From Pseudomonadota bacterium (GTDB lineage: Bacteria > Pseudomonadota > Alphaproteobacteria > Rhizobiales > Hyphomicrobiaceae), in contig JAFAFW010000078.1 in the NCBI GenBank assembly GCA_023423275.1, positions 1 through 28,683 on the forward strand: DNA of 28,683 nt, in the 5' to 3' direction. Below the pieces are notes generated by a model that saw only the letters and a program-made list of their open reading frames with translations, did no database searches and had not been told where the DNA came from. Below are positions 24,155 to 28,683 of the stretch, piece after piece (within the stretch, counting starts at the first letter, position 1; every line of letters starts with the position of its first letter). The position numbers were made by a program, and so were the translations under genes.

Positions 24155-25018
24155 ATGATCGTGGGTTCGAGATTGGGGCTGCCCGGGCTAGTCCTCGCCG
24201 CCGTCATGGGGGGTACGGCTGTTGCGGCCGCTGCGGCGCCGGCCACGCTGATGCCTCATCGCGCAACCTACAACATTTCGCTGGTCGATGCGCGATCCGG
24301 AGCGGGCGTGTCGGAACTCTCCGGTCGGATGGTCTATGAGCTCACGGGGTCCGCATGCGAGGGCTATACGCAGAACATGCGTTTCGTCACCCGCACCACC
24401 AATCAGGAAGGAAGCGTCAGCCTGAGCGATCTCAGATCGTCGAGCTGGGAGGATGCTGCGGGAGAGCGCTTCCGATTCAAATCCAGTCAGTACCGCAACG
24501 ACGCGTTGGCGGACCAGACGATCGGCGAGGCGACCCGCCGGAAGCGTCCGGCCGAGGTCCGCGTCGAGTTGAGCAAGCCCAAGCGCAAGGTGGTCAAGCT
24601 GCCCTTGGATACGATGTTTCCGATCCAGCACTCGATGAACCTGTTGCAGGCTGCCAGGGACGGCAAGTCCGTATTCGCGACGAACCTGTTCGATGCGTCG
24701 GAAAAGGGTGACAAGGTGTACGTCACCAACGCGTTCATCGGCAAACGCCTGGAGCCCGGCTACAACAACTCCCTGCCGAAAGTGTCCGAGGCCGGAAGTC
24801 TCGATGCGCTGCCTGCATGGCCGGTCGCCATGAGCTACTTCGAACGCGACGGCGCGAAAGAGGACGCTGTTCCATCCTACGAACTCGCCTTCGTCTTTTT
24901 CGATAACGGCGTATCGCGGCGCATCCGAATTGATTATGGCGACTTTTCCATCCGCGGCGATCTCAAGGATCTCGTGATGCTCGATGCGGGCAAATGCGAT
25001 CCGGAGAACAAAAAATAG
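24155..25018 (+). CDS. eipB: Cell envelope integrity protein EipB (DUF1849)
   Basis: A 287-residue periplasmic protein of the DUF1849 family, called EipB in Brucella, where it supports envelope integrity. A Sec signal peptide is visible (MIVGSRLGLPGLVLAAVMGG then AVAAAAAP). The mature part starts PHRATYNISLVDARSGAGVSELSGRM and includes YNDALADQTIG-like and FPIQHSMNLLQAA segments, expected to form the spiral beta-cradle fold. Two cysteines, at about residue 68 (GSACEGY) and 281 (AGKCDPE), match the conserved disulfide pair. The ATG at 24155 has GGAG about 7 nt upstream and is preferred over the frame's earlier start. It ends 12 nt from the convergent ROK kinase gene. Confidence 0.92.
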   Translation: MIVGSRLGLPGLVLAAVMGGTAVAAAAAPATLMPHRATYNISLVDARSGAGVSELSGRMVYELTGSACEGYTQNMRFVTRTTNQEGSVSLSDLRSSSWEDAAGERFRFKSSQYRNDALADQTIGEATRRKRPAEVRVELSKPKRKVVKLPLDTMFPIQHSMNLLQAARDGKSVFATNLFDASEKGDKVYVTNAFIGKRLEPGYNNSLPKVSEAGSLDALPAWPVAMSYFERDGAKEDAVPSYELAFVFFDNGVSRRIRIDYGDFSIRGDLKDLVMLDAGKCDPENKK

Positions 25019-25030
25019 CCACCCGGCGGG

Positions 25031-25957
25031 TCACGTATCTCCTTCGCCCGCCTCCCAAAGCCGTGCCGCGCCGCGCACGCCGCTGGCGTCTCCCCACTTC
25101 GGTGGTCTGAGGTCGATGTGCGCCGCGTCCGTCAGTACGAACGGCGCAATCAATCCGGGCAGCGTCTCGTACAGATGCTGGAGCTGGGACAGTCCGCCGC
25201 CAAGGACGATCACGTCCGGGTCGATCAGGTTGATCACGTGTGCGAGCCCGCGTGCCAGCCGTGACGCATGGCGATCAAGCGTCGCTTGGGCGGCCTTGTC
25301 GCCGGCTGCGGCACGGGCCGCGATTTCCGGAGATTGCAGCGCGATGTCCGCATGACGCCGATGGTCGGCTTCGAGGGCCGGACCGGAAATCCAGGTTTCG
25401 AGGCATCCCTGACGGCCGCACCAGCAGCGCGCGCCGGGGTACTCGTCCGGTTGTGGCCAGGGGAGTGGGTTGTGTCCCCATTCGCCCGAGATGCCATGCG
25501 GACCGTCGATCAACTGGCCGCCCAGCACAATGCCGCTCCCGCAGCCGGTGCCGAGAATGACGCCGAACACCGAGCGTGCTCCGGCCGCCGCTCCATCGGT
25601 CGCCTCGGACAGCGCAAAACAGTTGGCATCGTTGGCAAGCCGGACGGGACGCTGGAGGCAGTCCGACAGATCGCGATCGAAAGCGCGGCCGTTGAGCCAG
25701 GTCGAATTTGCGTTCTGCGCCAGTCCGGTGGCACGGGATATCGAGCCCGGCATTCCCAGACCGACGGTGCCCGATTGATCGGACTTGTCTTCCAGATCCA
25801 GCACGAGTTGATGGATTGCGGTGAGCGTGGCGTCATAGTCTCCCCGCGGCGCGGGAATGCGCGTTTCAGCCACGACGTGCTCATCCGGGGAAAGCGCAAC
25901 CCCTGCGATCTTCGTGCCGCCGAGATCGATGCCGATACGCATGCGCTTGCCGGTCAT
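25031..25957 (-). CDS. ROK-family sugar kinase, Mak/fructokinase-like
   Basis: A 308-residue ROK kinase. The ATP phosphate-binding motif IGIDLGGTK is at about residues 8-16. The catalytic Asp is in LANDANC (D110). The zinc site is CWCGRQGCLE (C178, C180, C185) with GEWGHNPL (H162). PGSISRATGLAQNANSTWLNG and ILGTGCGSG closely follow E. coli Mak (manno(fructo)kinase), so fructose or mannose is the most likely substrate, with glucose or N-acetylglucosamine as alternatives. The ATG at 25957 overlaps the upstream DUF3572 stop codon as ATGA, indicating translational coupling. It converges on eipB, 12 nt away. Confidence 0.93.
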   Translation of the reverse strand: MTGKRMRIGIDLGGTKIAGVALSPDEHVVAETRIPAPRGDYDATLTAIHQLVLDLEDKSDQSGTVGLGMPGSISRATGLAQNANSTWLNGRAFDRDLSDCLQRPVRLANDANCFALSEATDGAAAGARSVFGVILGTGCGSGIVLGGQLIDGPHGISGEWGHNPLPWPQPDEYPGARCWCGRQGCLETWISGPALEADHRRHADIALQSPEIAARAAAGDKAAQATLDRHASRLARGLAHVINLIDPDVIVLGGGLSQLQHLYETLPGLIAPFVLTDAAHIDLRPPKWGDASGVRGAARLWEAGEGDT

Positions 25958-26262
25958 TGCTCATACCCGGAATATGTGCTGCCGCCCAGCACATACAGCG
26001 CCGACGCGATGTCCTCAGGAGCCAGCGATGTGGTCTCCGCGAACACGAGCAGCAACGCTTCATCCCGGCTCAAGTGCTCCAGAACGGCTTGCAGAACATC
26101 GGCGGAACCGGCAGACGTTCTCAGCACATCCGCCGAGATGCCGGTCAGCGTCATGAATTGTCCCAGTCTGGCATCGTCCTCTGCCAAAAATGCCAGCGCT
26201 TTCAAGCCGAGGATCTCTGCTTCGCCGTAGGTGAACGGGTGTCTTTTACGATAGGAAACCAT
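25954..26262 (-). CDS. DUF3572 family protein
   Basis: A 102-residue, mostly helical, cytoplasmic protein. Recognisable stretches are EAEILGLKALAFLAEDDARLGQFM, LTGISADVLR and FLEHL-like LEHLSRDEALLLVF, the pattern of DUF3572 proteins, which are confined largely to alphaproteobacteria and usually sit divergently beside divK. No catalytic motif is seen. Its stop codon overlaps the start of the ROK kinase (ATGA), so the two are cotranslated. The ATG at 26262 has only a weak Shine-Dalgarno. Function unknown. Confidence 0.85.
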   Translation of the reverse strand: MVSYRKRHPFTYGEAEILGLKALAFLAEDDARLGQFMTLTGISADVLRTSAGSADVLQAVLEHLSRDEALLLVFAETTSLAPEDIASALYVLGGSTYSGYEQ

Positions 26263-26304
26263 AAATTCTGTATCCGGATGATATATTAGCGTGACTGTAC
26301 ACCT

Positions 26305-26319
26305 TTAACTGTTGGTTAC
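26305..26319 (+). promoter_or_regulatory. CtrA-box-like site upstream of divK
   Basis: TTAACTGTTGGTTAC is TTAA-N7-TTAC, one mismatch from the CtrA consensus TTAA-N7-TTAA. It lies in the divergent region between the DUF3572 gene and divK, about 145 nt from the divK start. CtrA control of divK is known in Caulobacter, but the site here is imperfect. Confidence 0.4.
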
Positions 26320-26450
26320 AGCTTCTTGTGCATGCTGCGTATGCCGTGACCCCGTCGAATCGGTGCAAGAGTGGGCAGGCATGGGGCGAACCGGCTGAAG
26401 CCATGAACTACCAGGATCGTAATAGCACGCTCAATAGTTTGAAGGCGCGC

Positions 26451-26852
26451 ATGCACCGCTCAATGAAAACGGTGCTGATCGTTGAAGACAATGAGCTCAA
26501 CATGAAGCTTTTTCACGATCTGCTCACCGCCCACGGGTACGCGACGCTGCAAACGCGCGATGGCATGGAGGCGTTGAAGCTCGCTCGCGAGCACCGGCCG
26601 GATCTGATCCTCATGGACATCCAGTTGCCGGAAGTGTCGGGGCTTGAGGTGACCAAGTGGCTGAAGGACGACGACGAGTTACGCAGTATTCCGGTCATCG
26701 CGGTGACTGCCTTCGCGATGAAAGGTGACGAGGAGCGTATTCGGCAAGGGGGCTGCGAAGCCTACATTTCCAAGCCGATTTCGGTGAATGGGTTCATCGA
26801 GGCGATTCGCCGCTTTATCGGGGAAGCAAGGCTGCCGGCAGGTTCTGTATAG
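26451..26852 (+). CDS. divK: Single-domain response regulator DivK
   Basis: A 133-residue receiver domain with no output domain. It has KTVLIVEDNELNMKLFHDLL at the N-terminus (acidic pair E/D), the phospho-accepting Asp in LILMDIQLPEVSG (residue 56 from this start), a Thr in VTAFAMKGD, and the Lys in YISKPISV. NELNMKLF and MDIQLPEVSG are diagnostic of DivK, which relays signals from PleC and DivJ to DivL and PleD in the alphaproteobacterial cell-cycle and polarity circuit. The ATG at 26451 has GAAGG 5 nt upstream; the ATG at 26463 is the usual DivK start position but lacks a Shine-Dalgarno. pleD begins 8 nt after the stop codon. Confidence 0.96.
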   Translation: MHRSMKTVLIVEDNELNMKLFHDLLTAHGYATLQTRDGMEALKLAREHRPDLILMDIQLPEVSGLEVTKWLKDDDELRSIPVIAVTAFAMKGDEERIRQGGCEAYISKPISVNGFIEAIRRFIGEARLPAGSV

Positions 26853-26860
26853 GGTACGCC

Positions 26861-28231
26861 ATGACGGCACGCATTCTCATCGTTGATGATATTCCGGCCA
26901 ACATCAAACTGCTCGAAGCGCGGCTGTCGGCTGAGTATTTCGAGGTTCTGACAGCGCAGTCAGGGCTTGAGGCGTTGAAGATCTGCGCGTGCGAGCGCGT
27001 CGACGTCGTGCTGCTCGACATCATGATGCCGGGGATGGACGGCTTCGAGGTCTGCCGTCGCCTGAAGGCGCGTCCAGCCACGCAACACGTTCCGATTGTC
27101 ATGGTGACGGCGCTCGATCATCCCTCAGACAAGATCCAGGGCCTGGAAGCCGGGGCAGACGATTTTCTCACCAAGCCTGTCGATGACATCGCGTTGATCA
27201 CCCGGGTTCGCAATCTGGCGCGTCTCAAGATGCTCAATGATGAGATGCTCATGCGAGCGGAGACCGCTGAGCGGATGGGGCTGCCGCCGACCGAGGGGCT
27301 GGATGAGGCACTGAAGGTCAGCGGCGGACGTATTCTGCTGGTCGATGACCATCCCCGGTCTGCTGCCCGTATTGTCGAGGCCCTGGCGAAAATTCACGAC
27401 ACCGTCGTCCTCGGTGATCCGCAAGCGGCGCTGATGGCCGCCGCAACGTCGAGTTTCGATCTGCTGATCGTCAGCCTCAGTCTGGCGACGGCGGACGGCC
27501 TGCGGTTGTGCAGCCAAATTCGCTCGCTCGATCGCACGCGGCATTTGCCCATCATCATGCTGGTGGAGGAAGGCGACGAGGCCCGGCTACTGCGTGGTTT
27601 GGACCTTGGCGTCAATGACTATCTGGTGCGCCCGATCGAACGTAACGAGATGATGGCCCGCGTGCGAACCCAGATCACGCGAAAGCGGTACTCGGAGCAT
27701 TTGCGCACGCGGCTGGTGCAAAGTGTCGAGCTGTCGGTCAAGGATTCGCTGACCGGGCTTTTCAATCGGCGCTACATGGAGTGCCATCTCAAGACGCTGG
27801 TCGAGGAATCCGCTGCAGCCGGCCGCCCCCTATCGATCCTTGTCATCGATATCGATTACTTCAAGCGGATCAACGACACGCATGGCCACGCGTGCGGCGA
27901 TGCCGTCCTGAAGGAATTTGCAACGCGAATCCGCGGCAACACGCGGGGTGTCGACCTAGTGTGCCGGATGGGTGGCGAGGAATTCGTCATCGTGATGCCG
28001 GACACGGATCTGCGCCATGCCTGCCAAGTCGGTGAACGGCTGCGGTGCAGTATTGCCGCCAATCCGTTCCTTATCGAAGCTCAGCAGAGCATCTCCATTA
28101 CGGCCAGTGCGGGCGTCGCGACGCTGGAATCGACTGAAGACACGCCGGCGGCATTGTTTCAGCGCGCAGATAAAGCGCTTTACTCAGCCAAACACGCCGG
28201 ACGCAACAGAGTTGTCAGCGAAGCTGCTTGA
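26861..28231 (+). CDS. pleD: Diguanylate cyclase response regulator PleD
   Basis: A 456-residue REC-REC-GGDEF protein making c-di-GMP from two GTP. REC1 (about 1-120) has the phospho-accepting D53 in LLDIMMPGMDG and the lysine in LTKPVDD. REC2 (about 155-275) is an adaptor: serine (S205) replaces the phospho-accepting Asp, although the VDD acidic cluster is kept. The GGDEF domain (about 290-453) has the active-site motif GGEEF at 371-375. A product-inhibition I-site RGVD is at 362-365, five residues upstream as usual, so feedback inhibition is expected. The ATG is preceded by AGGG 6 nt upstream. It forms an operon with divK; DivK can also activate PleD directly in Caulobacter. Confidence 0.97.
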   Translation: MTARILIVDDIPANIKLLEARLSAEYFEVLTAQSGLEALKICACERVDVVLLDIMMPGMDGFEVCRRLKARPATQHVPIVMVTALDHPSDKIQGLEAGADDFLTKPVDDIALITRVRNLARLKMLNDEMLMRAETAERMGLPPTEGLDEALKVSGGRILLVDDHPRSAARIVEALAKIHDTVVLGDPQAALMAAATSSFDLLIVSLSLATADGLRLCSQIRSLDRTRHLPIIMLVEEGDEARLLRGLDLGVNDYLVRPIERNEMMARVRTQITRKRYSEHLRTRLVQSVELSVKDSLTGLFNRRYMECHLKTLVEESAAAGRPLSILVIDIDYFKRINDTHGHACGDAVLKEFATRIRGNTRGVDLVCRMGGEEFVIVMPDTDLRHACQVGERLRCSIAANPFLIEAQQSISITASAGVATLESTEDTPAALFQRADKALYSAKHAGRNRVVSEAA

Positions 28232-28683
28232 CATCTCGATGGCAACTTACAGCGTTCAGAATCCAGGAGATTGCGCGCGTACATTGCCAATCGCGTCTAT
28301 GCGGCAGCAGCAACCTTATTGACAATATTGGCGAATCGCAAAGCGGGCTGCTTGCAAAGCCAATAGTGTTCTGTCAAGATTACTTCTGGGCATGTATTAA
28401 ACGTCTATTCAGCTCGCAGACATGGTCTGGGAACCGAGGTTCTCCAGGCCATTGTGAGCTGGTCGAAGTGTACTCTGCGTTTCAGGTCCGCCGCATCTCC
28501 TGAGCGTAGAGACACGGGTCGGTCTGCAGCTTGGAGTTGGCCTCCTCATTGGCTGCAAACGGCCGATCTCACCAAGCGGGGAGCCAACGCCCTCTTTGGC
28601 AATCCGTTTGGTTATCAGGTCAGGGACCGCGACGCGCTCGGACTTCTTACCCCGCTGCCGAGAGTTGTTGCGGGCCCTGGCCG
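28232..28683. other. Downstream region, no gene assigned
   Basis: About 450 nt after pleD to the right edge. The first 170 nt look less GC-rich than their surroundings and have no clear gene, terminator or RNA. From 28411 to the edge the minus strand has one uninterrupted frame of about 90 codons entering from outside the window (RNNSRQRGKKSERV near the edge). A shorter minus frame in another register ends EMRRT near 28490. Neither matches a family I recognise; a degenerate mobile-element remnant is possible but unsupported. Confidence 0.35.

Overview
The window is a GC-rich chromosomal segment from an alphaproteobacterium, most likely of the order Hyphomicrobiales (Rhizobiales). The evidence is the divK-pleD pair with a DUF3572 gene beside it, clpS-clpA, an EipB/DUF1849 envelope protein, class I PHA synthase plus a phasin, and the alaC-hom-glpX-recJ order. 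Nearly all of it is core or conserved-accessory chromosome. I see no prophage, CRISPR array, integron or intact insertion sequence.

Layout. 1-202: 5' part of a CoA-transferase subunit A gene, cut by the window edge. 338-907: RNA 2',3'-cyclic phosphodiesterase. 1342-1416: tRNA-Glu(TTC). 1611-8226: a minus-strand run transcribed in the order alaC, hom, glpX, LLM oxidoreductase, recJ (amino-acid and central carbon metabolism, then DNA repair). 8320-11202: a small lipoprotein diverging from phaC, then a DUF2846-like lipoprotein converging on phaC. 11376-12674: metY-type O-acetylhomoserine sulfhydrylase with a good terminator. 12675-12882: a divergent control region with a perfect FNR/FixK-type box and a 16-bp palindrome, leading to a small cysteine-rich DUF6455 protein. 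13231-13305: tRNA-Val(TAC). 13332-14873: penicillin-binding D,D-carboxypeptidase with a C-terminal SPOR domain. 15247-15573: phasin. 15857-18665: clpS-clpA. 18789-19140: a cluster of about six dispersed palindromic repeats. 19190-23086: five minus-strand genes headed by gdx (a guanidinium exporter). 23227-25018: glycerophosphodiesterase and eipB, divergent. 25031-26262: DUF3572 gene overlapping an ROK sugar kinase. 26451-28231: divK-pleD.

The best-supported regulatory element is a guanidine-II (mini-ykkC) riboswitch upstream of gdx: two GC hairpins, each capped by an ACGA tetraloop, followed directly by a strong Shine-Dalgarno and a GTG start. This is a known riboswitch class in its expected context, so it confirms gdx function rather than being a new system. 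The FNR-type box in front of the DUF6455 gene is the most informative lead for an uncharacterised protein.

Working links between genes: PhaC makes polyhydroxyalkanoate and the phasin coats the granules, although the two loci are 5 kb apart. ClpS hands N-degron substrates to ClpA. DivK and PleD act in the polar-differentiation and c-di-GMP circuit. AlaC, Hom and MetY sit in the aspartate/methionine/alanine amino-acid network. I found nothing that I would claim as a previously undescribed biological system.
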